Source: Tribonema minus (taxonomy: Eukaryota > Sar > Xanthophyceae > Tribonematales > Tribonemataceae). Taken from it: a stretch of DNA of 64,000 nucleotides. Shown here one piece after another: positions 23,501 through 34,955 of the stretch. Position numbers and translations under genes: made by a program. Position 1 is the stretch's first letter. Each line of letters opens with the position of its first letter. The stretch lies in NCBI GenBank assembly GCA_017506865.1, contig JAFCMP010000542.1, positions 372,001 to 436,000 on the forward strand, in the 5' to 3' direction. The notes beneath the pieces were generated by a model, which was given only the letters and a program-made list of their open reading frames with translations, made no database searches and was not told the DNA's origin.

Positions 23501-26500
23501 ACCTGACCCTATCCCTAACCTTAACCCTCGCAACGCAGGCAGTGGATTGAGCGGTGCTGCATCTACCACATCAAATGTTGTAGAGCTTTGCTCCCCATTG
23601 TTGGGTCTGAGCCTCAAGTCTGCATCTTAAGTCTGAGCCTCTCATCAGGCGCGCGTTCTGTAAAACACTTGTGCACCCCCCAATCCTGCGCTGTGCTCAC
23701 TAGTCCTGCAGTACCTCTCACTCTAGGCAATTGTGCAGCCTGGTCTCACCATGTAGGATTAGGAACAGGAATAGAATAAGTGGTAGGGTTAGGGTTAGGT
23801 TGCATGCCTCTGGCAGCGCTTTTGCTTGCTGAGCGTCAGGGTTAGGATTCGTAAAAGCGCTTCAGGTGCGATGTGTGCGCCTGGGTGACGCTGAGCCGCT
23901 GCACACCCACTTCAAGTTGAAGTGCACCCGTCGACCGCGCTTTGGGTGCGCGTGCATTTCACACACCCATGCGCCCCCTAGCATTGATTGTAATGCAGCT
24001 ACCACAAGAATGATCAGGGGGTGGAGCAGGTCAGAAATTTGGGCCCGTCAACCTAGCGTTGATTCTAACCCTAACCCTAACCCCATTGCGCCCTGCGAAT
24101 GGCAGCACAGGCGGCACCAGCGGCAGCTCAAGAGGGCGCGCAGTGCGCGTTGATGTCTCCTGCTCTAAGGAGGCAAATCAAGTGTCACGTCATGAGCAGG
24201 GACGCCCATCACGCTCGAGGCGTTTTGCGCTTCACGATGCAATACTCTGTGCTGCTGCTGCTGCTGCTGCTGCTGCCACTGCTGCGCTTGATGCGCACTG
24301 CCGATGCTCCCGCCTGCACCACCAGAGCGGCGGCGGCGGCGGCGGCGGCGGCGGCCGCGGCGGCGGCGGCGGCGGCGGTGGCGTCGGTGGCGGCAGCGGC
24401 GAGATCGCAGAGGTGGAGATGGAGGTCAACCTGCTGTGCGCCATGCAGCACCCCCACGTCGTGCAGTACCTGGGCGTCGACTTTGACGCAGCCAGGTATG
24501 TGCGTCAATAGGCATTAAGGTGGCGGGGGGGCGATGCGCGATGGGTGGAGCTCTGTGCATGAAGGCAGTCAGGTTTAGGGCTGGGAGTCAGACTGCCTTT
24601 AAATGCGGGGGGTCAAGGCTGGCCCTTGACACTGCCAATCTCGAGGTATTCATCGTTTCAAGGGTCATGGTAACACTCAGGAGAGCTTAGAAGAGTCAGG
24701 GACTAAGGCATTGGCAAGGGTGCTGTCCCTCTTGTCTGCTCGGCCACGCAGCTTGCCAGCAGCAGCAGCAGCAGCAGCAGTCGTCCCGCGCAGCTGCCGG
24801 ACTTGCCGCGCTGTCGTACGAATACTTAGCCCTGGCGCATAACCTGACGCTAACCCTCAGTTTGGGCGGAGAAGTAATTCTGCGAGGAGGCGCGGCGTTG
24901 CTGAGTTAAGTTTACGCTGAGCGTTGTCGCAACGGTGCCTGCGCGGTGCGATGCGAGCAGCAGCACCAAAGAACTCCGCTCGCGACCGGGAGTCAGGAAT
25001 GACCTGCCATGTTGAGGTGTTTTTCTTACAATGCGCCAGCACTCATTGCTGTGACCCCGACTCTCACTGCGACCCTAGGGCCTAGACGGAATGCTCAGAA
25101 CTTGGAGATCCGCTCTTTGACGTCTGCACCGCCAAACGTTAACCAGCAGACGGCCGAAATCATTCAAGCAGAGTCTCAGCATATTACTAAGCAAAATCTC
25201 ATCTTTTGGCAACTGACAGCGCATACGTAACGCCACCACCACGCCAGACGTGAACAACTGAGTGGCCAGGCAGACACAACTCATGAAAAGCACGCGTTGC
25301 CAGCAAAAGTGACTTGGGAACACAATGCAAACCCTGCCTGGGGTGGCACGACTCACCTCAACATGAGCTGAGCGCTGCTTTTCAACGGATTGCGGCGGCG
25401 CAGCTCGTTTCTCACTATCGCCTCGCTACATTTTTGAATGGAAGTACGCGCCCCGCAGCTGTAACTGCCGCTCGGTTCTCAACTGCCCCCCCCCCCCTTT
25501 CCCCCCTACCCCCCCTCTAGCGCCTGATATGCTGCGGCCTGCTGCCACCACAGGATCATGCTGTATATATTCTGCGAGTGGGTTCCTGGGGGCTCTCTAA
25601 AAGATCTGCTCAATGACTTTGGGCCCATGCGCAAGACCGTTGCGAGGGACTATGCGCGCCAGGTGACAGCTTACAAACATGAAATCGAAGTTATCACTGA
25701 TCATCGTGTATCGGAGCAAACCATTTCTATGTGCAAGTATTAGAAGTAGTGTACAGGAGCAATATTTCTATGTGCGGGCCGTGGTGTATACACAAATGTT
25801 CCTCATAAAACAGCAAACAAGGGCGGTTAGGTCCTTGCAAGAGCTCGGCTAATGCCAGCGGCAGGACTACAGCGCTGATGCGCGATTCAGAAACATGCAG
25901 TGCATAACATTGAGGCCAGCACTCTCGCTACTGGAAGATTGGCATGGGTCTCAGTTGCATTGACAGCATCGGCCAGCGGCTGGTGAAGTATTGCGGGAAA
26001 TGGAAAGATGTGTACTCTTTGTTGATTCTTGCGTGGGGCGCGAAAAAGCTCAGATGGTGTCCGGCTTGCAATCAGGGTCTACATATTGAACGTGTCTCAA
26101 TGCGCATTGACACTCACTTCCAACCGACACCACCAGATGGCATCAGGCGTGTACTTCAAGTTGAACAACGCAGACCTATGCTAGGCCCAGAGTACCTGCA
26201 CGACATCCACATCAGACATGGCGCGACGTGCACTTTGGCTTTCTCTCTCTACTTTTAGTGTGAAGGATGCTGCTGGCCCTAAGGTACCTGAGCCACAACC
26301 ACATGACTTGCTCAAAAAAGTTCAACTATGTGACTCTCTGCATGCAGATGCTGCTGGGCTTGGAGTACCTGCATGACAACCACATCATACACAGAGATAT
26401 CAAGAGCGCCAACGGTAAGAGCCTCGTCTATGCACCGAGACGTAAACTGCTCCACGCAAGTTCCCCAGACGGTATCACACAGGCATGCTTGATGTGTTCC

Positions 26501-29500
26501 CCGTCGCTGTCTTCATAGCGTGGTACGCACATCATGGCGTGGCGTAACCTGCCACCGATCTTCTTGTGTAGGGCGCACGGTAAACAAGTCAACGTAATCC
26601 TAACCCGAACCCTAACCCTATCACTGTACCCACGTGTTTCATTGAGCATCTCGGTCGTGTTTCTGGCTGAAAGGGTGAGGGTTAGGGTTAGGGTTAGGGT
26701 TAGGGTTTAGGGCTAGGATTAGGGTAAGGGTTAGGGTTAGGGTTAGGGTTGGGGTAAGGGTTAGACGCGCCATGAGGCTGTGGTCCTTGCTGGCGGCTGG
26801 GATACGTTGCCTTGCAGCGTCAAGAGCCAGCGTAATTCTGCAGCATCTGTGACGATGTATGCATACACACAGGCAGTGATAGTTCCGGGACCAGATGATA
26901 GCCAAGCACCATATAGCCGAGCGGAGGCCGCAGGCTGTGCACACGTTTCGAGCGCTACTGCTGCTGCTGCTGCTGTGCCAACCCTAACCCCAACGCTGCC
27001 CCCTCGCGTTCGTATATGCATGCGTTGCACAGGATCACGGACTTCATGACTGAGGTTCTCAGTAATTATTTTGTTGCTTCGTGGAAGGTAACCTACAGCC
27101 ACTTCCTTCGCCTCGCCCCCTTCAACAGTACTCATGCATGAGAACGGGTGCATCAAGCTCACCGACTTCGGCGCCAGCAAGATGATATACGAGGAGGACC
27201 ACGCGGAGCACACGCTCTAGGGGTAAGTATGTATGCATCATGCATGCGAGCTGGGGGTATGCACTGTAGCAGGTATCATGAGCTTGGGGTATGCACAGAT
27301 TGCTAGACTTGGTTCACACATGTAACACTTGTTAGATGTGCGTGGCATGCATGTGGGTATGTGTAGTTCGCTCACGTTGGCACCAGCATGATGGCGTACC
27401 ACGAGATCCATGCAGAGCACATGTTTGTATGCGTACTGTCGGTATATGCACATAGTGGGCCACTGTTGTAGGCATCAAAAGTGATTCTAAACAGAGTGCA
27501 GATGTGGAGGGCCTAACCGAGCACGCTCTGAAAGGATGTGTATGTACTGCATGATACTTCTATAGCTCACACTGAATGGATTGTATGCGTACTGTGGGTA
27601 TATCCACAAAGTGGGCCACTGCTGTAGGCATGAAATGAAGTGCAGATGTTGAGGACCTCAGCGAGCACGCTTCGAAAGGGGGTGTATGTACTGTATTAGA
27701 CTTCTACTACCCATACAGAAAGGGTGCCAGGAGGAGCACGCACAGCTCGCGCTGCAAGTGCGTTGAGTTTATTACGGGTTGAGTACATGTTTTCTTGTAA
27801 ATGAGCTATGTACTTCGAAGTCAGCACACACCATTCGATTGCGTACGGCAGTTGCGGTCGTCCGTTCATCAGTGGCGGTGCTGGCAAGTTGGCATGCAAT
27901 CATAGACGGGCGAAGCTGCACCAAAGGGGTATGTACATGAATTTGCCACAGGATGGGCTTTTTGCACGCATCAAGTGATCGCAGAAGCAAGGCGTACCTT
28001 GCCTGCGTTGCCTGTATTGAGCACGGTGCTCATGATCATGAGCGCCGAGATGAGCGCTGCCTTGGGAGGCAGAAGTTGAAGTTGAAAATGTGTGCACATG
28101 GCACTGCAGCTTGAACTTCAAGTCTTGACGGCAAGCCGCAGGTGTCAACTCACGCTTGGGTGCTGAGACAAGTGGAATTCGAGTGAGAGGTGGCATTAAG
28201 GAGAGGGTTGGAATTAGGTTCAAGCAGAGTGGCGGCTGTCATTTCTGCCGTAATCTATCAGAGGTGACATTCAGAAATTGCTGCCGTAGCGGTCAGGTGC
28301 GCCTGGTGTGCTATGCAGTCTAAACTTGTGCATGGCAGAGCAAAAGTCGCAACGCGCAGCTCCATTTGAGCTGCCTGGATTCACATGTGTACGGTTTGTC
28401 TTTTGGGGAGAGGCATTGCAGCTGGCGCGGTCAGCTCGATGGTTCAGGACTTCATCACTGAAGTGTCAAAAAATGCACTTGTATCACTTGGCAGTAGTAT
28501 ACCGTCATGCGGGAACCAGCGATGCATTCAATCCTCGTCAGTCAGCCAGTAAGCACGTTCCTTGTGCACTTCTCTCGGTGAAAGGAGAAAGCCTTTATGT
28601 TGTTGTATTCTTGCTTCCGCTTTCGTGGTGAACGATGGTTGCCGCCCTCTTCCCCCTGTTCTCTGCTGTGCTCTGCGCAGCACACCATTTTACATGGCCC
28701 CTGAAGTGGTCTCCATTGGCAAGTACGGCAGGAAAGCCGATATATGGAGGTATGCATGTCACTCGTTTGATCACTGTCCTCTTGACGTTGACATTGAAGT
28801 GTATATCTTGCTGCATGCGACTCGCCCGCCTGTCTTGCAGCGTGGCACTTTTGAAAACAAAATACACTTTCTAAAGAAATGCAGCTGCTCATCAGGCTGC
28901 AGGGGCATCTGCGCTAAGAGCTAGCGAATCGGCTGTCTATCTCGGCTGAACTGCACTTAAAGATTTGTGTTTGTTTACATCGGCCGCCCGTTGCAAGGGG
29001 GGCTTGATTGCACATTTATGAGGCTACATAGCACAACCATAGCATATGTACATACATGCACGCATGCGCAGCTGCCGCAACCGCCATTCTGCATGTATAC
29101 ATGTATGCTATGGTCCGCGGCCGCGACACGGTGGAGACCGCCGCAATTGGGTCAGCCTCGTACTTCAAGTGTGAATCACACACTGCGCGTGCTTGACAGT
29201 TACGGAGGAACGGTACTTGAAGTTCTGTCCGGCCAGCCGCCCTGGGCGTGTATGGGCGTCAAGGGCTCCAATCAGGTAAACGCAACGGACAGTGCTCAAA
29301 TGTCAGTGTAATCAGTGCTACTCATCGCCTCCACGGACTTCAAGTATACACACACACTGACTCTGATTCTGCCCCTTGCTCATAAGCATGCACGTGGCAC
29401 GGGAGGAGACTTACGGCTAGAGTAGGAAGCCGCGTGCAACCTAGGATGTGACATGTAAGAGTAGCTGGAAGTGCAAAGTAATGCTGCGACAGAGCACCAA

Positions 29501-32500
29501 GTGTACGGCGAGCGAGTTTATTTGCAAGTACAACGGTGTGTGACAGTTGGTGTGTCAATAGTGCGCAGCAGCGTGCCTCGGCAAACTTGGGTGCACTGTT
29601 AGCAAAAATGAAAGGCAAGGGCGATCAAGCAGACAGTGGTGCTGTCACAGCATAATCTGCTGGAAGGCTTACGCGATACTTCAACAGCTTCGAAACCAAC
29701 CTGGCTGGCTGTTGGTTGCCTAGAACCGGGTTTTCTTAGGGTTGGAGTTGAATTAATGATGTGGTCTAGTGTTATGGCTTGGGTTAGGTTAGGCTGCCGC
29801 CACCTCCACGCCTGAAGGTGAGCATCAGGGGTTGTGTTAGGTTACAATTGTAGGTAGAGGTAGATGAAAATCAGGCCGCCTCCGTGCACGCCAGGCTTGA
29901 GCGCACAAGAGCCGCTCACCACCACAGCCTGGAGGCCTATGTACCGAGCTGTTGCGGTCCTAGTAGCCTGCTTTTGTGAGTGCGCCTGAGAATACCCGCA
30001 GAGCGCCAATGCTTTTGTCCGACACTACGCAACTTGGTCCCTGCACAACGAAGGGGCGTTTTCGCGCCGCAAGTGAGATTTTTGATAACATGCACAAAAG
30101 GTGGAGGTGGCAGAGCACATTATGGCAATCACGCGCCGTGTTTGCATGCTGAGCTGTGTCGCAGCACCGGTGTCCAAGCTTCAAGCGCGCAGTGCAGTGC
30201 AGACTGGGTCTTCGGGGTAAGGTCAGGGTTAGGGTGAACGTTAAGGTTAGGTTTGTTTTAGTTTTAGGGTCAAGATGTGAACCATAGGATCACACGGAAT
30301 ACCTGCCTCCCCTTGGGGATATTCATAGATACACCGTCATGAGCATGCTTTGCCAGTCCAGAAGCAGTCACAACCCCACCCTGTTCTCTGATGAGAACTT
30401 TCCCAAGTATAAACATGCGTTGAGTTTTTGATTGTCGATGCTGGTGCCGTCAAATCAACCACCAAAACAGGTGTCAAACCATGCAAGCGCTGGCGAAAGC
30501 TACTGTATGATGGTCTCTCAAAAGAGGTCACGTCTCGTTAGCCTAGCCATTATGATCAGCAGGTGCGCTCATTTGCCGAGCTTTTCAAGTTTGCTTGAAC
30601 CCATAGCCAATGTGCGTCCCGCTGAACCTCGCTGCACATATGTCTACATATACATGTGTACTTTTGGAGCATACATATCTGAACTGCACATGTCCACACG
30701 GGGTGCTTTGTTTGTTGTCCCGTCTGTACGGCAGATCTACAGGCTACTGATACACACGGAGCAGCTGCCGCCGCTGCCGCAGCACGCCAGCAACCTCGCG
30801 CAGGCCTTCCTGTCAGCCTGCCTGGTGAGCACTGCTGCATGTCATTTGTGTCTCACGCGTAGCGCAATCTGACCCGGTCGAAGGGTGTTTCACAACGTGC
30901 ATGTAGTCTCTGTAGAGAGGTCGTGCGTCTGGCATCCTCAGGCTGGTCGGAAACGGAAATGCTGCAGAAGGCAGCGTCAGCCGCATGCAGCGCACCCGCC
31001 GTGCTCAGTTGCATGATGCACGTAATCATCGCACAAGTAGTCCACATTGTACTTCAGAATAGAAGTATTCTTAATCAATGAGTAACAGCGCGGCCTTGCG
31101 CGGCAAGGTGCGAAGATCCTGGTGGCAAGGGAATGGCCGCTTTCTGACCGCTTGGATGCGGAGTCCTGGGCCCATGTGAAATAAAGAGCGGCACACTGAG
31201 CGGCAGAAACTGACGCCAACACACGACCACATGATGGAAAGGAGCACAGGCGCACTTTATTCGCAATGATGCGGTCGTCATGTGTGTGTTCTGACGCATG
31301 TGCGTACTTGTGCACAAGCACATTGATATTAACAAAGCAATCATCATTATGACACGGCACAAGCATGCATGTCTCACACTTCAAGTGCATCAGAACTTGG
31401 AGTGACTGCGTGTGCTGAGAAGGACTGCCTCCTGCTCCTTCCACGATACCATAGATCATGCATACTGTATCGGACGAGTCTACTAATGTGCTTACGCACA
31501 GCATCCCTGCTTTGCGCAAGCAGGTTCGGGACCAGAACAAGAGACCGAGCGCCAAGGAGGTGCTGGTACACCCGTTTCTCAACTTCAATGAGGTGAAGTT
31601 GACTTTCCATGTTTGTCTCAAAAATGTAGGTTTGCAAATCTGCTGTAAAGTGCGCGTTAAACTGATCTATTGCCATGCTAAGTGTGTACAAGCCTTTCAG
31701 CACTGATGGAAAGCCATCGTCGCCAAGTTACGCAACTACTGTTGATCCTTTCTCTATTTCTGTACAGGCAATGCGCGCTGCGCTGTGCTCTGCGGCACAG
31801 CAGACTTCAATTTCCTACAGTCTGATTTTTATAGTATTCGAGCCTGCCAGCGGACGTGCTGCGCATGCCGCGAGCGACAGTAGAGTTTTAGGGGTAGGGT
31901 CAGAATAAGGGTGAGTGCAGGCTGCGGTGGCGATGTTAGGGTCAGGTTTAGTTCCTGCTTGAAGTTCATGTTAGTGTACCGTGCACGTGGCACGCGTCTG
32001 GTGTCGCCGTGGCGCTGTTGCAAGCGCGCATGCGGGGTTGCGGAGTGCGCAAACAGACTAGGGGCACATGTCAAAGTCAGGGCCAATACTATGGGAAGTG
32101 ACTGGTACGCGCTCGGTCTGGCAGACACAAGTGATATTGCGCAGGTGCTGCACTGTAGTGGTGCAACGGCGGCGCTACCAGCTAAGCATTGATGCACGAT
32201 TACGCTGCACTTAAGTGAAGCATGGGGTGGTCACAAACACGTGTCCAGGTGTTGGCGGCGCAGTGCGATGCCCGTGCCCAACTGCCTACAGCATGACTCT
32301 GCAGTGCAGTAGTACTGGCGGCATTGCTTTCTGAGGACAGCCTTGAAATTACAGCCGGACTCATGGGTACTACCGCACGTGCGTGTTGCACACTCTAAGT
32401 ATCAGCAGAGGTACTGCGTGCGCTGTGCCATTTTGACGACACCTGGACGCACGCAAAAGAAACCAAAAGCACTCTTCGCACCCCGCACACAATCTTCACT

Positions 32501-32678
32501 TTTGCCGCTGCATTCAAGGCTAGTTATCATCGCTACTAATTGTGACCATCATGCGCTGCTGTAATTGCTGCCGCCGCTGCAGTCGCAGGAGGCACCGCTC
32601 CCCGCCATCACAACGCCCCACGGGAGCCCCCGCCGCTCAGCCATCACCCACCTCATGAGAAGCAGCACCGCGCGCTAA
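14581..32678 (+). CDS. DEP-domain MAP kinase kinase kinase (STE11/MEKK-like), 19 exons, one in-frame TAG
   Basis: Exons: 14581-14953, 15042-15691, 15932-16063, 16955-17074, 17988-18245, 19307-19467, 19560-19676, 20797-20908, 22153-22233, 23231-23275, 24326-24495, 25554-25662, 26348-26414, 27129-27222, 28681-28749, 29200-29275, 30735-30824, 31524-31592, 32583-32678. All join in phase to 963 codons. The first junction (GTAGCA donor) and the exon 2 donor (GTCATC) are least sure. Residues 1-341 are Ser/Gly/Ala-rich. A DEP domain spans ~355-440 (RYRKCFVGSDAVRWLV, then DGNFLYRFASDE). The kinase domain starts at 642: GSGSFG loop, VAVK (K673), a glycine-rich insert at 684-708, FCEWVPGGSL, HRDIKSAN (D793), DFG (D811-G813), GTPFYMAPE, and RPSAKEVLVHPFL at the end. 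EWVPGGS and GTPFYMAPE are MEKK/ANP-class signatures, implying phosphorylation of a MAP2K. Codon 829, expected Lys in HTLKGTP, is TAG. The gene is otherwise intact, so this may be a base error, a recent null allele or readthrough. Introns reach 1.46 kb and hold exon echoes and telomere repeats. Confidence 0.88.
16113..16198 (+). repeat. Decayed copy of DEP exon 3 in the following intron
   Basis: The segment repeats, in order, the exon 3 landmarks GAGCACTAC...GCGTACCAG and then CAGCC-GA-TCA-CCGG-TACAGAA followed by a GTGCGTG donor-like site and TGTACTCA. These match exon 3 (15,970-16,063) and the first bases of intron 3. The middle of the exon is missing. It cannot encode the DEP helix. Confidence 0.6.
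16886..16922 (+). repeat. Interstitial CCCTAA repeat
   Basis: Degenerate CCCTAA array, including eight-base CCCCTAA variants, ending ~30 bases before the acceptor of DEP exon 4. Confidence 0.8.
17125..17295 (+). repeat. Two tandem partial copies of DEP exon 4 in intron 4
   Basis: The last ~50 bases of exon 4 (encoding LGNLMLKHGLFHHVE) recur at 17,127-17,174, nearly identical and followed by its own GTAAGC donor. They recur again at about 17,248-17,295 in a more decayed form (GGCTGGGCAAC, then CTCGAGCACGG). Spacing is ~100 and ~120 bases. The intron start that follows (TTGAAGTTGAAGT-type sequence) is copied too. Confidence 0.75.
17578..17610 (-). repeat. Interstitial TTAGGG repeat in intron 4
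   Basis: About five TTAGGG-like units, in the opposite orientation to the array at 16.89 kb. Confidence 0.8.
19943..19990 (-). repeat. Interstitial TTAGGG repeat in intron 7
   Basis: About eight TTAGGG-like units in a row, with one GCGTTA and one GGGGTA variant, inside the kinase gene. Confidence 0.85.
20923..21530 (+). repeat. Nested tandem repeats in kinase intron 8
   Basis: A ~90-bp unit occurs at 20,923-21,012 and 21,024-21,111 (shared AAGTACGTGCGCGTTCT-type core and GCGCGGCACAACGGCAC). A larger unit of ~235 bp then follows, starting at ~21,094 and ~21,328. Both copies share GGCACAACG, a CTTC-ATG-TGAAGTGG hairpin, GTGTGCCGC and GATGCACGGCG. The first repeat begins just after the exon 8 donor. 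Confidence 0.7.
24250..24277 (+). repeat. CTG microsatellite before kinase exon 11
   Basis: A run of CTG triplets about 50 bases upstream of the exon 11 acceptor. The adjacent GGC run (24,327-24,400) lies within the exon and encodes a glycine tract. Confidence 0.85.
26171..26309 (+). repeat. Two decayed copies of the HRD catalytic-loop exon in intron 12
   Basis: Upstream of true exon 13 (26,348-26,414) are two relatives. Copy A (26,171-26,222) keeps CAG then GAGTACCTGCACGACATCC and ACATCA. Copy B (26,263-26,309) keeps ATGCTGCTGG, GGTACCTGAG and CACAACCACAT, preceded by a CTCTCTCTACTTTTAG acceptor-like run. Both have lost the HRDIK codons. Confidence 0.75.
26678..26764 (-). repeat. Longest interstitial TTAGGG array
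   Basis: About 87 bases of nearly continuous TTAGGG with scattered variants (TTTAGGG, GCTAGGA, GGGTAAGGG) in kinase intron 13. It lies mid-chromosome between intact exons, so it is not a chromosome end. Confidence 0.9.
27366..27708 (+). repeat. Decayed copy of the DFG exon followed by a ~150-bp tandem duplication
   Basis: 27,366-27,423 parallels exon 14: TTCG-CTCAC, GGCACCAGCATGATG, TACCACGAG and CATGCAGAGCACA match TTCGGCGCCAGCAAGATGAT-like exon sequence. Next come two copies of a unit (27,426-27,566 and 27,586-27,708) sharing TGTATGCGTACTG, GTGGGCCACTG and GTGTATGTACTG. Confidence 0.65.
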
Positions 32679-34955
32679 ACCTGCAACTACAGTGCCCACA
32701 GCCCTCTATTGTTTCTGGAGCTCCTCCATGGTAGGATGGAGGCACCTCTGTCGCATTGTTGCTGAACGGGCAAAAGGGGGGCGTTGCTGGCGCTTGGTAG
32801 CGCCATTTGCGGCAACTGTGCAGCACATGGGGTCTCCACCGTGCACGTGCGCTGTCGGTTTCCTCTTTGACTGGCAGCTGCCCCCTCCCCCCGTCAACAA
32901 GTGTGTACATGCCAGCCCGTTCTTTTTCATTGTTGGCGCTGCTGCTTGAGGTAGCACGGCGCTGCTTGGGGGGGGGGGGGCTGCGTCGAATGCAAGGCCC
33001 TCAGATACAGCTGACGGGGGCTACGAGGCTGCATGCTAAGATCTGTGAATAGCTGCAGGGTAACGCACACACGCGCTCTTGACCAATCATTACAGTTGAC
33101 GGGAGCAACGAGGCCTTTGCAGCCAAGACCTTTTGGATACTGGTGGCTACCCCCCCCCCCCCCCCCCCCCCCCCGTCACACCCACACACACGTCTCTAAC
33201 AATCGTTGAACAGCCGTGAACAGGGCAATATGCACACCTTGCTCCCTGCCCCCATCTGCATATAACGCCGCCAGTCTCGCACGTATTGCTGTCGGTTGCG
33301 GTAGCCGCTCGCTTACAGTGACCACGGTCATTGTGGTGATGCTGATAAGAGTTGAGGTTGAGCGTTCCAACACAAGCACTTGAAGTCGTTTTGTGTTGTG
33401 GCACGCACCACCAATCACACATTGCCGCGGGACCTTTGCTTGACAGGCATCTCTGCATCACGACGGTGTAAGTTGCCTAATGTCTCAAAACCCATGCAGC
33501 ATCATCAAGTCCTTGCTCGATCGCTGCCCGTGTCTCGCTTCTGCTGAGCTGTGCTGCATTGCACTTCTCTTGACAAGCTGGCAGCAACATCAGCGCCGCC
33601 TCTGCCATGAATGTTCATGCCCTGTGCCGAAATCCCATTTCTGGCCAACAGGTCAGCCACTCACACCGTCAGACTCCAAAACAGCTTGCGACTTGATGCA
33701 ATTCACCCCATCTGCTATCCTTCTTGAAAGTGGTGGAAAATTTTTGAGTTCAACTGCCCATCCACATGCTGTCTGAATTCATATGATAAATTCATATGAT
33801 GCGTACACACTGCGGATCACATGTCAATAATGCAACCTTGCCACGGCATGCAGGGGACTGTGTACGGCACCGTGGGCCCTCGAGATCGCCATCGATCTCT
33901 ATGGTGGCCCAGCATGAAGTGCGTCCACAGCAGCTGCAGAATCGTTAAAAGTGGCGTTAACCCTAACCCTAACCTGAGCGTCCTCCTCGAGTGACCTTCA
34001 ATACCCCCAGATACACAGTGTCTGATCAGAGGCGCTCTCATCATCTTCTGTTAAGTGGGGTTAGTGGGGTTTGAAGTGGACTTCAACTTAAAGTCCGCTG
34101 CGGGTCTCAAGTAACTTGAAGCTGAATAGTGAGAGGAGCTGTGCTGCAGGTCCCTCAAGCAAGCTCTACAGCTCGCGCAGCCAGCACTTAGGCCTGTTGG
34201 CCGATTGGATGTGCCATGCGCGTTAATACCAACTTTCACGCTCATAAATCCGCTCTCAAGGTTGCCTAACAACTGCCAGTGTCAAAGTCAGTGCTCCAGG
34301 CAAGCATCAGATCCTGCAGACCTTGTATGAGTGTGAAGTTGGGTTGAGTCAAGGGAGGCAGAGCGCCAGGGCTGCGCCATGCCGTGGGTGCAGCTGCCTC
34401 TGATCACGTGTCGTTGTTCTGCTGAAAATGCACAGAGAAGGGATGTGTAACAATTTGAGAGCGCAATTCACCACCGTGCCAGCAGTGAAGCAGACAAGCC
34501 GACCCAAAGCAGAGCACGAGACGCTTAATGAGGGCGCGCTATGCTGAAGAGTGAAAATTATTGTACCGATGGCATGAGCCTGAAGCAAATGTTCAACATA
34601 TCTGAAGGATGCTGCTATTCATCTCTTCATCATGAATTCATTCATCTTTCATGAGGACACACTGCATTCCGCCACGATGGGTGACCACAGCCCAGGCTCG
34701 AAAAAGAGCGGTACAACAGACCGCTCTTAGTACAAAATTATGTTCAAGTTGACGCTCCAAGAAGTACCAAGGCCCTCCTTCAAGTCCTCAATGAGCAGAG
34801 TGGCTGGTTGGAAATATTGTCAATCTCAGCCCATCACTGCACCCTTCCTCGGATGAACATGAGAAATAAGTGCGCCAGCAACCGCATCGCTGATGCTCGG
34901 CCACGTTGCTACTCCGACATGTTCCGGAACATGACGTCTACTGTACAATCCCACA
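32679..34955. other. Spacer between convergent kinase and phytochrome genes
   Basis: It holds the 3' ends of both genes. It contains a pure C run (33,150-33,174), a G run near 32,970, and a short CCCTAA tract (33,957-33,975). No coding region is supported; the longest frames are motif-free. Confidence 0.5.
33150..33174. repeat. 25-base poly-C run
   Basis: Homopolymer C run in the intergenic spacer. It is likely prone to length error in assembly. Confidence 0.9.

Noticed and set aside
26678..26764. Chromosome end
   Set aside because: TTAGGG array is short, imperfect and lies between exons of one gene.
27218..27220. TAG reassigned to an amino acid in this organism
   Set aside because: The phytochrome gene ends in TAG right after the receiver domain, and no other gene needs TAG as sense. 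A single case does not support a variant code.
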